Shown here: positions 16,094 through 24,013 of the stretch, piece after piece
Numbering within the stretch: position 1 is the stretch's first letter
How the letters are laid out: every line of letters begins with the position of its first letter
Assembly (NCBI GenBank): GCA_964618895.1
Contig: CAZUDO010000012.1
Location: 1 to 64,000 of the forward strand
DNA: 64,000 nt
Source: CAZUDO01 sp964618895
Lineage (GTDB): Bacteria > Desulfobacterota > Binatia > DP-6
Direction: 5' to 3'
Translations under genes and position numbers: made by a program
Notes under the pieces: model-generated
Seen by the model: the letters and a program-made list of their open reading frames with translations, nothing else
What the model was told of the DNA's origin: nothing
Database searches by the model: none

Positions 16094-17134
16094 ATGCAGT
16101 ACTTCCGCGGCTCCTTCCTGGTCACCGCCGCCGGGCTCGCGGGCGGGGCCCTACTCGGCTGGGAGACGACCGGGACGACCCAGGGTACCCTCACGACCGT
16201 CTTCATCGTCGCCGTGCTGGCGGTGCTGGAGGTGTCGCTGTCGTTCGACAACGCGGTCGTAAACGCCGCCGTGCTCGAGCACATGAGTCCGGTGTGGCAG
16301 CGCCGCTTCATCACCTGGGGCATCGCGATCGCCGTCTTCGGCATGCGCATCGTGTTCCCGCTCGTGATCGTGGCCGCGATCGCGAACATCGGGCCGATTG
16401 CGGCGATCGTGCTGGCCGCCACGGACCCGGACCAGTACTCGCGCATCATCACCAGCGCGCACGTGTCGGTGTCGGCGTTCGGCGGCAGCTTCCTCGCCAT
16501 GGTGGGGCTGAAGCACTTCTTCAATGCCGAGAAGGCCGTCCACTGGATCGTGATGATCGAGCGCCCCCTCACCCGCCTCGGGCGCATCGAAGCCGTCGAG
16601 CTCGGGCTCGTCATGCTGCTCCTGTGGGCGATCTCCGCACGCCTCCCCGAGCACGAGCAGATCGAGTTCCTGGTTGCCGGCATGCTCGGGCTGGTCACCT
16701 ACATCGCCGTCGACGGCATCTCGGCCGTGCTCGACCCGAAATCGGCGGCGACGGGGGCGGCGGCGCGTTCGGGGGCGGGGTCGTTCCTCTACCTGGAGGT
16801 GCTCGACGCGAGCTTCAGCTTCGACGGCGTCATCGGCGCCTTCGCGCTCTCGAACAACCTCTTCGTGATCGCGATCGGGCTCGGCATCGGGGCCATGTTC
16901 GTCCGCAGCCTCACCATCATGCTGGTCAACAAGGGCACGCTCACCGAGTACCGCTACCTCGAGCACGGTGCGTTCTACGCCATCGTGGCGCTCGGCGTGA
17001 TCATGTTCCTGAAGACGGTGATCCACGTGCCCGAGGCCATCACCGGCCTGATCGGCGCGGGATTCATCGGGCTCGCCTTCCTGGACTCGGTGCGACACAA
17101 CCGCCGCCATCCACCCGGATCGGCCACGGGATAG
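16094..17134 (+). CDS. DUF475/TerC-like integral membrane protein
   Basis: A 346-residue polytopic membrane protein of the TerC-related DUF475 family. Two diagnostic acidic transmembrane motifs are present: LEVSLSFDNAVVNAAVL near the start and VLDASFSFDGVIGAFALSNN near residue 235. These motifs are thought to form a metal-ion path in TerC/Alx-type proteins. About eight to nine hydrophobic helices are visible. The start at 16094 is preferred to an ATG 24 bases upstream, because relatives begin at the equivalent of MQYFRGSF. Possible manganese, calcium or tellurite-related ion transport is family-level knowledge only. It converges on the CoA-transferase operon. Confidence 0.85.
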   Translation: MQYFRGSFLVTAAGLAGGALLGWETTGTTQGTLTTVFIVAVLAVLEVSLSFDNAVVNAAVLEHMSPVWQRRFITWGIAIAVFGMRIVFPLVIVAAIANIGPIAAIVLAATDPDQYSRIITSAHVSVSAFGGSFLAMVGLKHFFNAEKAVHWIVMIERPLTRLGRIEAVELGLVMLLLWAISARLPEHEQIEFLVAGMLGLVTYIAVDGISAVLDPKSAATGAAARSGAGSFLYLEVLDASFSFDGVIGAFALSNNLFVIAIGLGIGAMFVRSLTIMLVNKGTLTEYRYLEHGAFYAIVALGVIMFLKTVIHVPEAITGLIGAGFIGLAFLDSVRHNRRHPPGSATG

Positions 17135-17143
17135 CGCCCGGTT

Positions 17144-19588
17144 TCACCCCCCGGCGTCGTCCGGGCGGCGGACGATCCGCCGCGCCGCCAGGGCCGCGAT
17201 CGCCTCCGGCGCGTAGCCCAGCTCGCGCAGCACCTCCTCCGTGTGCTGGCCCAGTACCGGCGCCGGCCGCGCCACCCCGGGCGTCTGTGACAGCGCGACC
17301 AGCGGCGCCAGTCGGCGGTGCGTGCCGAAGGTCGGGTGCTCCACCTCGGCCAGAAAGCCCGCCTCGCGGACGACGGCGTCTTCGATTACCGCACGCGCGA
17401 CCGGGCCGCGGGCGACCTCGACGCAGGCCACGTTCACCGCCGTGCAGTACGCCTCCCACGCGCTCGCCGTCCGCGTCCGGAACGCCGCTGCCAGCACCGT
17501 CGCCAGCGCCTGATCGTGACGCGCGCGCTCGGCGGGCGAGGCGAAGCGCGGGTCGGCAGCCAGGTCGATCTCCACGACCAACGCGCGGCAGAGCGGCGCC
17601 CACTCCTTCTCCTGCGGGCAGGCGAGAAACACCCAGCCCTCCGCCGCTTCGTACAGCCGATAGAGCGCCGACAGCCCGTACAGCCGCGCGTCGGGCACCC
17701 GGCGCGGCGGCTTGCCCGTGTAGGCGAGCGCATCGTCGGCACACGCGTACAGCGTGGTGGAAAGCATCGTCGTATGCAGCAGCTGCCCGTGGCCCGTACG
17801 CTCGCGCGCCACCAGGCCGAGCAGCAGCGCGGTCGCCACGCCGAGCGCCGAGCAACCGTCGGCGTTGCCGGGCGCCTGGCCGGCCCAGGTGAGACGGATC
17901 GACGCCGCCTTCACTTCCGCCAGCGTGAGGTCGGGACCCGACGGGATGGACGGGCCCCCTTGCAGGAGGGCGATACCGCTGGCGGCGCCGATAGTGGGCG
18001 CGAAGGCCGGCTTCCGTGCGCACGGACCGTCGGTGCCGTACCCGGGCGCGCTCAGATAGACCAGGCGAGGGTTCTCGCGCACCAGGCTCGGGTAGTCGAC
18101 GCCCAGCCGCTCGGCGACGCCGCCGCGATAGCAGGTGAGGACGACATCGGCCGAGCGGGCGAGCTGGCGCACGATCTCCCGGCCCTCGGGCTGCTCGAGA
18201 TCGACGGCTACGCTCTCCTTTCCCTGCAGGACCTTGACGGCGCCCGCGTCCGGCACCGGCATCATGGTGCGCATCGGCTCGCCCGCCAGCGGCTCGATCT
18301 TGATGACCCGCGCGCCGAGGTCGGCCAGGAGCGCCGTGCCGTACGGTCCGGCGTACCACAGGCCGAGCTCGAGGACGGTGACCCCGGCAAGCGCATGCGG
18401 CGGCAGCGGACCGTGCGGGCTCACGTCGGGCGCGTCGAGCTGCCCGCGGGCGAGCGCCTCCAGCACCGCCGTCGTATGCTCGCCGGGCGCCGGGGCGGGG
18501 GCGCGCACGGCGCCCGGCGTCTCCGTCATGCGGACGAAGGGCGCCAGCTGTGTCGTGGCGCCGACCGTCATCACGTGCCCGCCGTGACGCATCTGCGGAT
18601 GCTCGAGCGCGTCGGCGGTGGTGCGGAACAGCTCGGCCCATACGTTCGGCCGGCTTTCAAACACCTCCTCCCACTCGGCGACGGTCCGCTCGCGCACCGC
18701 TCCCAGGAGCCGCTCCCAGAACTGCTCGCGCTGCGCCTCGCTGTCGAACTCGGGCACGCTCGCCCAGGCGGGATCGTCGAACATCCACCCGAGGCCGAGC
18801 ACGTCCAGGAACTCGCGGAACAGATGCGGCGACGCCTGCGAGAACTGCAGCCAGCGCCCGTCCCGGGTCAGCGCCACCAGGAGCCGGAAAGCGAAGCTGG
18901 TGTTGGGCACGCCGTTCGGCGAGTACGGCGGCGCGGGCGTGAACGCGGCAGCGTACTTCTCGCACAGGAGGCGGAGGAACCACTCCCACGGATCGTGCGC
19001 GGCCAGCGCCTGCACGAGCGAGGTGGCGACGTGCTGTCCGCGCCCGGTCCGGGCGCGGACGTAGAGCGCCGCCAGGATGCCGTGCAACGCCGTATGGGCG
19101 GCGCCGAAGCTCGCCCACGGGACGGCGGGAAACGCGGGCCCCGGCCGCGGCGCCATGCCGGCCACGTGGTCCATGCCGCCCATCTTGGCGAGTACGACGC
19201 CCTCATAGCCCTTCAGGTGCGCGCACGGCCCGCGCTCGCCGAAGCCGGTGATCGACGCGTGGATGAGGCCCGGGTGCTGATCGGCAAAATCCTCGTAGGC
19301 GAGCCGCAAGCGGGCCGCCACCCCCGGACGGAACGACTCGACCAGAATGTCGGCGTGCTCGATCAGGCGGCGGGCGGCAGCGCGGCCGTCGGCCCGGCGG
19401 AGGTCGAGGACCACGCTCTGTTTCCCCCGTCCCCAGAGGGCGAACGCCGGCTCGGCGCGCAGCAGGTCGCCGTCCGGGGGCTCGACGCGGATCACCTCGG
19501 CGCCGTAGTCGGCGAGCACCAGCGTGCTGAGCGCGCCCGCGAGGCCCCAGGAAAGGTCGACGACGCGGAGCCCGTCGAGCGGGGTCAT
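17144..19588 (-). CDS. Fused double-domain CaiB/BaiF (class III) CoA transferase
   Basis: An 814-residue protein made of two complete CaiB/BaiF units. Domain 1 (about 1-390) begins GLRVVDLSWGLAGALSTLVL and has GILAALYVRARTGRGQ. Domain 2 (about 420-814) begins GVTVLELGLWYAGPYGTALL and has LLGLVARERTGHGQ. Aligning both by these landmarks, domain 1 has Ser (VPWASFGAA) where the catalytic Asp is expected, while domain 2 keeps it (GNADGCSALG). It may therefore work as an intramolecular inactive/active pair. These enzymes move CoA between carboxylic acids. Last gene of the amidohydrolase/thiolase/DUF35 operon, overlapping the DUF35 gene by four bases. It probably activates the pathway substrate. 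Confidence 0.85.
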   Translation of the reverse strand: MTPLDGLRVVDLSWGLAGALSTLVLADYGAEVIRVEPPDGDLLRAEPAFALWGRGKQSVVLDLRRADGRAAARRLIEHADILVESFRPGVAARLRLAYEDFADQHPGLIHASITGFGERGPCAHLKGYEGVVLAKMGGMDHVAGMAPRPGPAFPAVPWASFGAAHTALHGILAALYVRARTGRGQHVATSLVQALAAHDPWEWFLRLLCEKYAAAFTPAPPYSPNGVPNTSFAFRLLVALTRDGRWLQFSQASPHLFREFLDVLGLGWMFDDPAWASVPEFDSEAQREQFWERLLGAVRERTVAEWEEVFESRPNVWAELFRTTADALEHPQMRHGGHVMTVGATTQLAPFVRMTETPGAVRAPAPAPGEHTTAVLEALARGQLDAPDVSPHGPLPPHALAGVTVLELGLWYAGPYGTALLADLGARVIKIEPLAGEPMRTMMPVPDAGAVKVLQGKESVAVDLEQPEGREIVRQLARSADVVLTCYRGGVAERLGVDYPSLVRENPRLVYLSAPGYGTDGPCARKPAFAPTIGAASGIALLQGGPSIPSGPDLTLAEVKAASIRLTWAGQAPGNADGCSALGVATALLLGLVARERTGHGQLLHTTMLSTTLYACADDALAYTGKPPRRVPDARLYGLSALYRLYEAAEGWVFLACPQEKEWAPLCRALVVEIDLAADPRFASPAERARHDQALATVLAAAFRTRTASAWEAYCTAVNVACVEVARGPVARAVIEDAVVREAGFLAEVEHPTFGTHRRLAPLVALSQTPGVARPAPVLGQHTEEVLRELGYAPEAIAALAARRIVRRPDDAGG

Positions 19589-19989
19589 GGCACGCGAAAG
19601 CGCGGCAGGACCACGCCCGGCCGGGGCTCGTCCCAGACGAGATCGAGCGTCTGGCCGACCGCGAGCGCCGTCGTGTCGAGCACATTGCTGATCAGGTGGA
19701 CACCGGGGGCGTCGTCGAACTCGACCGTGACCACGCTGTAGGGCACGTGCGCGGCCAGCGCCGGCACGGCGGCATGGTGCGCGATGGTGTAGCTGAAGAC
19801 GCGCCCGCGGCCGTGCACCTGGACCCAATCGACGCCCGTGGCGCCGCAGTGCGGGCAGCCGGGGAGCGGCGGATGGCGGAAGCGGCCGCAGGCCGTGCAG
19901 CGCTGGAAGCAGAGCTCGCGGCGCCGGCAGGCGTCCCAGAAGGGGGCGGTGTGCACGTCGGGGGTGAGGGTCGCCAGCTCGAACAGCAT
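19585..19989 (-). CDS. DUF35 OB-fold/zinc-ribbon acyl-CoA-associated protein
   Basis: A 134-residue protein. A rubredoxin-like zinc ribbon with two Cys pairs (CTACGRFRHPPLPGCPHC) spans residues about 31-48, and an OB fold follows (GRVFSYTIAHHAAV, then SVVTVEFDDAPGVHL). DUF35 proteins are obligate partners of thiolase-like or SCP2-thiolase enzymes, for example the ChsH2 C-terminal domain that activates the Ltp2 aldolase in steroid side-chain breakdown. Here it lies directly downstream of the thiolase-like gene with a 4-base gap and overlaps the CoA transferase, so the same partnership is likely. Confidence 0.88.
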   Translation of the reverse strand: MLFELATLTPDVHTAPFWDACRRRELCFQRCTACGRFRHPPLPGCPHCGATGVDWVQVHGRGRVFSYTIAHHAAVPALAAHVPYSVVTVEFDDAPGVHLISNVLDTTALAVGQTLDLVWDEPRPGVVLPRFRVP

Positions 19990-19993
19990 CGGA

Positions 19994-21166
19994 TCACCGT
20001 CTGAGGAGGAGCGCGCTGGTCGGCAGGTTGCTCGGCCCCGCCGTCACGAGCGCGATCTCCGCGTCCTGTACCTGGGAAGTGGACGTGCCGCGCAGCTGGC
20101 GGACGCCCTCGATCACGTGCGTCATCCCCAGAAGATACACCTCGGAGAGGTTGCCGCCATGCGTGTTCACGGGCAGGCGCCCGTCCGGCCAGCGGATGGC
20201 GCCGTCGGCGACCAACGCGCCGCTCTCGCCGCGCGGGCAGAAGCCGTAGTCCTCGAGCTGGAGGAGCACCATGCCGCTGAAGTGGTCGTAGAGCAGCGCC
20301 ACGTCCACGTCCGCCGGGCCGACACCCGCCATGGCCCACAGCCGGCGCGCCAGGTGCGCGTGCCCGGCCGAGCAGTAGAGGTCGTCGGGCGCGTGCTGCA
20401 TGGTGAGGCCGTAGCCCCACAGACTGTCGCCGCCCTGCGCACCCGCCATGACGTAGACCGGGCGCTGGCGCGCGTCGCGGGCGCGCTCGGCCGAGGTGAC
20501 CAGGATGACGGCGGCGCCGTCGTTCTCCTGGCAGCAGTCGAAGAGCCGGAACGGGTCGGCGATCAGGCGCGCCTGCTGGTGCTCGTCGACGGTGAGCGGC
20601 GTGCGCTTCAAGGCCTTCGGGTTCCGGAGCGCGTGCGCGCGCATCGTGACCGCCACTTCCGCCAGGTGGAGCGGCGTGGTCCCGAAGCGGTGCATGTGGC
20701 GCCGGAAGAGCAGCGCGAAGAACTGCGCCGGCGACACCAGGCCGAACGGCCGGTGGAAATCGCTGTACGGGTCGGCCATCACCCCGGTCAGGCCGTAGGC
20801 GGCACCAAAGCGGGCGTGCGGGGGCTGGGTGATGACCTTGTAGACCATCACCACGCGCGCCAGCCCGGCGACGATGGCGGCCGCCGCGTTGGCGATGGCG
20901 GCGCAGGTGCCGCCGCCCCCGCCGCCGAAGACGAGGTTCGAGAAGTTGACGTTCGGGATACCGAGCGCGGGGGCGAGGATGCCCGGCTCGTTGCGATCGA
21001 CGGCGAAGGAGGCGAAGCCGTCGATCTCGCGGCGGTCGAGGCCGGACTCGGCGAGCGCCAGGTCGAGCGCCTCGCGGAGCTGTTCGGTCTGGCTCCGGCC
21101 GAAGAACTCGCCGCGCGTGCCGTAGGCCGTCGTCCCGGTGCCGACGATGCAGGTGCGGTCTTTCAC
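19994..21166 (-). CDS. Thiolase-like lipid-transfer protein (SCP-x/Ltp2 type)
   Basis: A 390-residue thiolase-superfamily protein starting at a GTG whose bases overlap the amidohydrolase stop (GTGA, 21163-21166). The N-terminus (TCIVGTGTTAYGT) and the SGLDRREIDGFASFAVDRNE segment are typical of lipid-transfer/SCP-x proteins. The C-terminal NTHGGNLSEVYLLGM replaces the usual thiolase GHPxGASG motif, and no Cys is seen at the nucleophile position in the GGGGGGTCAAIANAA region. These losses fit aldolase-type members such as Ltp2, which cleave beta-hydroxyacyl-CoA esters with a DUF35 partner. The partner gene is next door. Substrate unknown. Confidence 0.82.
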   Translation of the reverse strand: MKDRTCIVGTGTTAYGTRGEFFGRSQTEQLREALDLALAESGLDRREIDGFASFAVDRNEPGILAPALGIPNVNFSNLVFGGGGGGTCAAIANAAAAIVAGLARVVMVYKVITQPPHARFGAAYGLTGVMADPYSDFHRPFGLVSPAQFFALLFRRHMHRFGTTPLHLAEVAVTMRAHALRNPKALKRTPLTVDEHQQARLIADPFRLFDCCQENDGAAVILVTSAERARDARQRPVYVMAGAQGGDSLWGYGLTMQHAPDDLYCSAGHAHLARRLWAMAGVGPADVDVALLYDHFSGMVLLQLEDYGFCPRGESGALVADGAIRWPDGRLPVNTHGGNLSEVYLLGMTHVIEGVRQLRGTSTSQVQDAEIALVTAGPSNLPTSALLLRR

Positions 21167-22236
21167 ACGAATCCGAAGAGCCGCGCCGTCGTGCCGCCCG
21201 CGAGCGCCGCCTGCTCGTGCTCGGGCACGCCGGCGAGCTGCGCCGCCAGGGCGGCACGCGAGTGCGGCCATGTGCCCTCCGGGTGCGGGTAGTCGCTGCC
21301 CCAGAGCAGCGCCTCCAGCCCGGTGAAGACGCGATTGTGGATGCCGACCGGGTCGTTCTGGAAGGTGACGTGCACCTGGCGGCGGCACAGCTCGCTCGGC
21401 CGGAGCGAGAGCTTCGGCTGCGCCCACATGTGGTGCTTGTCGTAGATCTCGTCCATGGCGGTCATCACCCACGCCAGCCACGCGCTGCCGGTCTCGACCG
21501 TGACCACCTGCAGGCGCGGAAAGCGGTCGAGGACACCCGCCATGGTGAGGTAGCAGACCACGTGCGCGCCGTCGGCCTGCGCGCCCAGGATGTAGTTGAT
21601 GACGGCGCCCCCCGGGCCGCGCTCGAGGCGCGGCTCGTGGCCGGTGCCGGCATGAAAGGTGACCGGCAGACCGGTCGCCTGCGCGACCGTCCAGAAGGGG
21701 TCGTAGGCGGGATCGTTGTACGGCCGCGCCGGCATCTGCGCCGGCAGGAACAGCGCGCGCAGCCCGCATGTTGCCGCACGCTCGGCCTCGGCCGCGGCGG
21801 CCGCGATGTCCGCCATCGGGATCACCGCCGCGGGCGCGAACCGGTCGCGATGGGCGCCGAACACGTCCGCCACCCAGTCGTTGTAGGCACGCGCGAGCGC
21901 CATCTGGAAGGCGGCGTCGGGGGTCGCGAAGCAGGCCTGGAGGGCGAGCGTCGGGAACACCACCTCGGCCGCTACCCCGTCGCGGTCCTGGTCGCGCGCG
22001 CGGAGCGCCGGGTCCCACCCTCCGGCCTGCGCGCGCTCGAGGGCCTCGCCAGCGAGCGCGGCGCGGCCGGTCGGCATCTTGCGCGGCCGGAGCCCCTCGA
22101 CGACCAGGTGCTCGAGGCCGTCGACCACCGCCACGTGCGGGGCGCGCGCACGCAGCGCCGGTGGAAGGCGCTCGGCGAACATCTCCGGCGGCTCGTTCAC
22201 GTGCGAGTCGGCGGAGATGAGGCGGAGCGGCAGCAT
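21163..22236 (-). CDS. Amidohydrolase-family metal-dependent hydrolase/decarboxylase
   Basis: A 357-residue TIM-barrel protein of the amidohydrolase-2 (ACMSD-like) family. The metal-site sequence ADSHVNEPPEM at residues 9-19 has the D-x-H form of this branch. VTFHAGTGHEP gives the barrel histidine, and LLWGSDYPHPEGTWPHS the C-terminal Asp. Members hydrolyse or decarboxylate cyclic and aromatic acids and are frequent in aromatic and terpenoid catabolic operons. First gene of the four-gene minus-strand operon and coupled to the thiolase-like gene. The substrate cannot be told from sequence. Confidence 0.85.
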   Translation of the reverse strand: MLPLRLISADSHVNEPPEMFAERLPPALRARAPHVAVVDGLEHLVVEGLRPRKMPTGRAALAGEALERAQAGGWDPALRARDQDRDGVAAEVVFPTLALQACFATPDAAFQMALARAYNDWVADVFGAHRDRFAPAAVIPMADIAAAAAEAERAATCGLRALFLPAQMPARPYNDPAYDPFWTVAQATGLPVTFHAGTGHEPRLERGPGGAVINYILGAQADGAHVVCYLTMAGVLDRFPRLQVVTVETGSAWLAWVMTAMDEIYDKHHMWAQPKLSLRPSELCRRQVHVTFQNDPVGIHNRVFTGLEALLWGSDYPHPEGTWPHSRAALAAQLAGVPEHEQAALAGGTTARLFGFV

Positions 22237-22293
22237 GGGGTGCGGCGCGAGAGGTAGCGCCGTCGGCGGCGAAACTCAACGGGGCGCCGTTCC

Positions 22294-22617
22294 TCACACG
22301 ATGCGGCGGCTGTCGCGGAGGACGTGGCGGACGAAGCGCCGGCGGCGCTGCTGCGTGAATTCCTCCGGCGTGTAGACGATCAGGTCGACCGGCGCGGGCG
22401 CCCGGAGGACGTCGCCATAGTCGCGGAACCGGTCCACGAACGGGCGTTCCGACGGTGCCACGACGATCAGGTCGATGTCGCTCAGGCGATCGGCGTCGCC
22501 GCGCGCCCAGGAGCCGAAGACGTAGGCTTCATGGACGCGGTGGCGGCGGAGGAGCGCGGGCAGCCGGTCGCGCAGCCAGCGGGCTACAGAGCGCGGCGGA
22601 TCTGTGCGCGAGCCCAT
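22294..22617 (-). CDS. MNT-type nucleotidyltransferase antitoxin
   Basis: A 107-residue minimal nucleotidyltransferase. The catalytic pattern GSWARGDADRLSDIDLIV is the family GS-x10-D-x-D, and the short DLIVYTPEEF tail follows. Its gene overlaps the end of the HEPN gene by 34 bases (22584-22617), the standard HEPN-MNT arrangement. In the studied systems the MNT protein neutralises the HEPN ribonuclease by adding AMP to a Tyr near its active site. All catalytic acids are present. Confidence 0.88.
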   Translation of the reverse strand: MGSRTDPPRSVARWLRDRLPALLRRHRVHEAYVFGSWARGDADRLSDIDLIVVAPSERPFVDRFRDYGDVLRAPAPVDLIVYTPEEFTQQRRRRFVRHVLRDSRRIV

Positions 22618-22994
22618 CTGAGAATTCCGCCAGCTGCACGAAGCGCCGCGCGGGCCTGGGGGTTCGAGAACGCATCCGCCGGAGCGATTCCCGGGAGCGC
22701 ATCGGGGTAGCGGGTGGACACGTAGTACTGGTCGAGCTGGCCGCCGGCCGTCAGCAGTTCTGCCGTCACGCCGGCCCGGGCGTTGAGTCTCCGCAGGAGC
22801 GCCTGCACCGAGTGCCCCAGCACCGGACGGCCGGTGAGGTGGTAGTGGACGGCCTTGGCGGCCTTCTCGCCGACCTGCTGGGCGACGAAGCACGTCTGGG
22901 CGTAGAACTCGCCCGTCAGTGCCGCCCGGCCGAAGCGGTAGTCGTCGGCGGCCTGGCGGAGCCAGAGGCGGGCGTCATCGCGGCGCTTCGGCAC
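22584..22994 (-). CDS. HEPN-domain toxin partner of MNT
   Basis: A 136-residue helical protein. It has the HEPN opening DDARLWLRQAADDYRFGRA and the conserved AQTCFVAQQVGEKAAKAV helix. The ribonuclease motif R-x4-H is RPVLGH in the third helix, followed by a Tyr pair (LDQYYVSTRYPD), the kind of site modified by MNT partners. A GTG at 22994 (VPKRRDD) is chosen as start because relatives begin at this point; another GTG at 23012 is possible. Transcribed first in the HEPN-MNT pair. Confidence 0.82.
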   Translation of the reverse strand: MPKRRDDARLWLRQAADDYRFGRAALTGEFYAQTCFVAQQVGEKAAKAVHYHLTGRPVLGHSVQALLRRLNARAGVTAELLTAGGQLDQYYVSTRYPDALPGIAPADAFSNPQARAALRAAGGILRWARAQIRRAL

Positions 22995-23176
22995 GGTGTT
23001 GTCGTATAGCACCCCGGGACGGGACAGTCGCGGGCGGCACCTCGCGCCGCGGCGCGGCAGTCGGGCTCGTCCGGACAACACCCCTGCGCGCTCTGGCACG
23101 ATGGACGACGTCCCCGAGGCGCGCCACCTGTTGATCCGCGCGTCGCATCTCGGTCCGGCCGGTGCCACACGGGCGT

Positions 23177-23368
23177 AGGTTTGTAGCGGATGCGGGTGTC
23201 GCGGGTTACGGCCACCCAGCCGCGCTCGCCTATGGTACGCAGCCACTCTTCGTCGGCGCAATCGTGTGGGAAATGAAGACTGTGCCGCTCGACCCTGAAC
23301 CCGCTCGCGGCGAGGATGTCAGTCCACGACCGCGGAAGGGGTAGTTTCGTGGTGTGTGTGCACAACAC
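23177..23368 (-). pseudogene. Remnant of a PIN-like (DUF5615/VapC45-type) toxin
   Basis: About 64 codons resemble the middle of small PIN-like toxins: SGFRVERHSLHFPHDCADEE, then WLRTIGERGWVAVTRDTRIR. This includes the D-E-E-W-L motif and the T-R-D acid pair. The N-terminal strand with the first catalytic Asp is not found in any frame just upstream, and similarity stops after YKP, beyond which the frame runs into noise. It lies between two intact toxin-antitoxin pairs and has no antitoxin partner, so it looks like a decayed module. Confidence 0.5.
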
Positions 23369-23400
23369 CGGCCACCCGACCTCCTTGGAGGTCCGGACGA

Positions 23401-23436
23401 TTGCCTCCTGGCATCGTCTGACGTACGTTCAACAGT
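23401..23436 (+). promoter_or_regulatory. Candidate promoter/operator for the Phd-ParE pair
   Basis: TTGCCT (23401-23406), a 17-base spacer and TACGTT (23424-23429) form a plausible sigma-70 pair. The start codon follows only seven bases after the -10, so the transcript may be nearly leaderless. An 8-bp palindrome ACGTACGT (23421-23428) overlaps the -10 and could be the antitoxin operator. Confidence 0.35.
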
Positions 23437-23715
23437 ATGCCAAAGATACCCGATATCGTACCGGTAACCGACCTCCGCCAGGATGCTGCGGCCGTACTGC
23501 AGCGCGTGCGCCGGTCGGCCCAGCCGGTAGTCATCACCCAACGAGGCCGAGCCGCGGCGATCATGATCAGCCCGGAGTCGTTCGAGCGCTCGGAGAACGA
23601 ACGCCAGATCCTGAAGCGCCTCGCCCGAGGGGAGCGTGAGATCTCAAAGGGGAAGGGCGTTGACCTCGACTCGGTGTTCGCCGAGGCCGACGAGCTGTTG
23701 GCACGGCGGTCTTGA
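23437..23715 (+). CDS. Phd/YefM-type antitoxin
   Basis: A 92-residue protein with the Phd/YefM fold: VPVTDLRQDAAAVLQRVRRS, then QPVVITQRGRAAAIMISPES, the N-terminal DNA-binding part that represses the operon. The charged C-terminal tail would wrap the toxin. The gene overlaps the downstream toxin start by four bases. There is no good ribosome site before the ATG, which fits the candidate leaderless promoter. Confidence 0.88.
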   Translation: MPKIPDIVPVTDLRQDAAAVLQRVRRSAQPVVITQRGRAAAIMISPESFERSENERQILKRLARGEREISKGKGVDLDSVFAEADELLARRS

Positions 23716-24002
23716 AGGTCCGCCTCACCCCATCGGCTCGGCGGGACTTCCTTGACGCGGTCGCGTTCATCCAGCGAGGCAACCCCGATACGGCACGAGC
23801 GTTCCGTCGTCGCGCCGAAACGAAGCTACGCCGGCTGGAGCGTTTTCCGCGATCCGGTCGGCCCATCCCCGAGTTCCAGGATCTGCCGCACCGGGAAGTC
23901 ATCGTCGCACCGTATCGCTTCTTCTACCGGGTCGTCGGGCGGGTCGTGTGGGTGGTCGGCGTCTGGCATGGCGCGCAGCTGCCAACCGAGCCTACCGCAT
24001 GA
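23712..24002 (+). CDS. RelE/ParE-superfamily toxin
   Basis: A 96-residue toxin with the ParE pattern VRLTPSARRDFLDAVAFIQ, LRRLERFPRSGRPIPEF and the C-terminal strands REVIVAPYRFFYRVV then WVVGVWHG. ParE members poison gyrase while RelE members cleave mRNA; sequence alone does not decide which. The start is a TTG sharing bases with the antitoxin stop (TTGA), a rare start that would keep toxin output low and dependent on antitoxin translation. Convergent with the PQQ-type dehydrogenase gene 11 bases on. Confidence 0.85.
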   Translation: MKVRLTPSARRDFLDAVAFIQRGNPDTARAFRRRAETKLRRLERFPRSGRPIPEFQDLPHREVIVAPYRFFYRVVGRVVWVVGVWHGAQLPTEPTA

Positions 24003-24013
24003 CACGTGATGGC

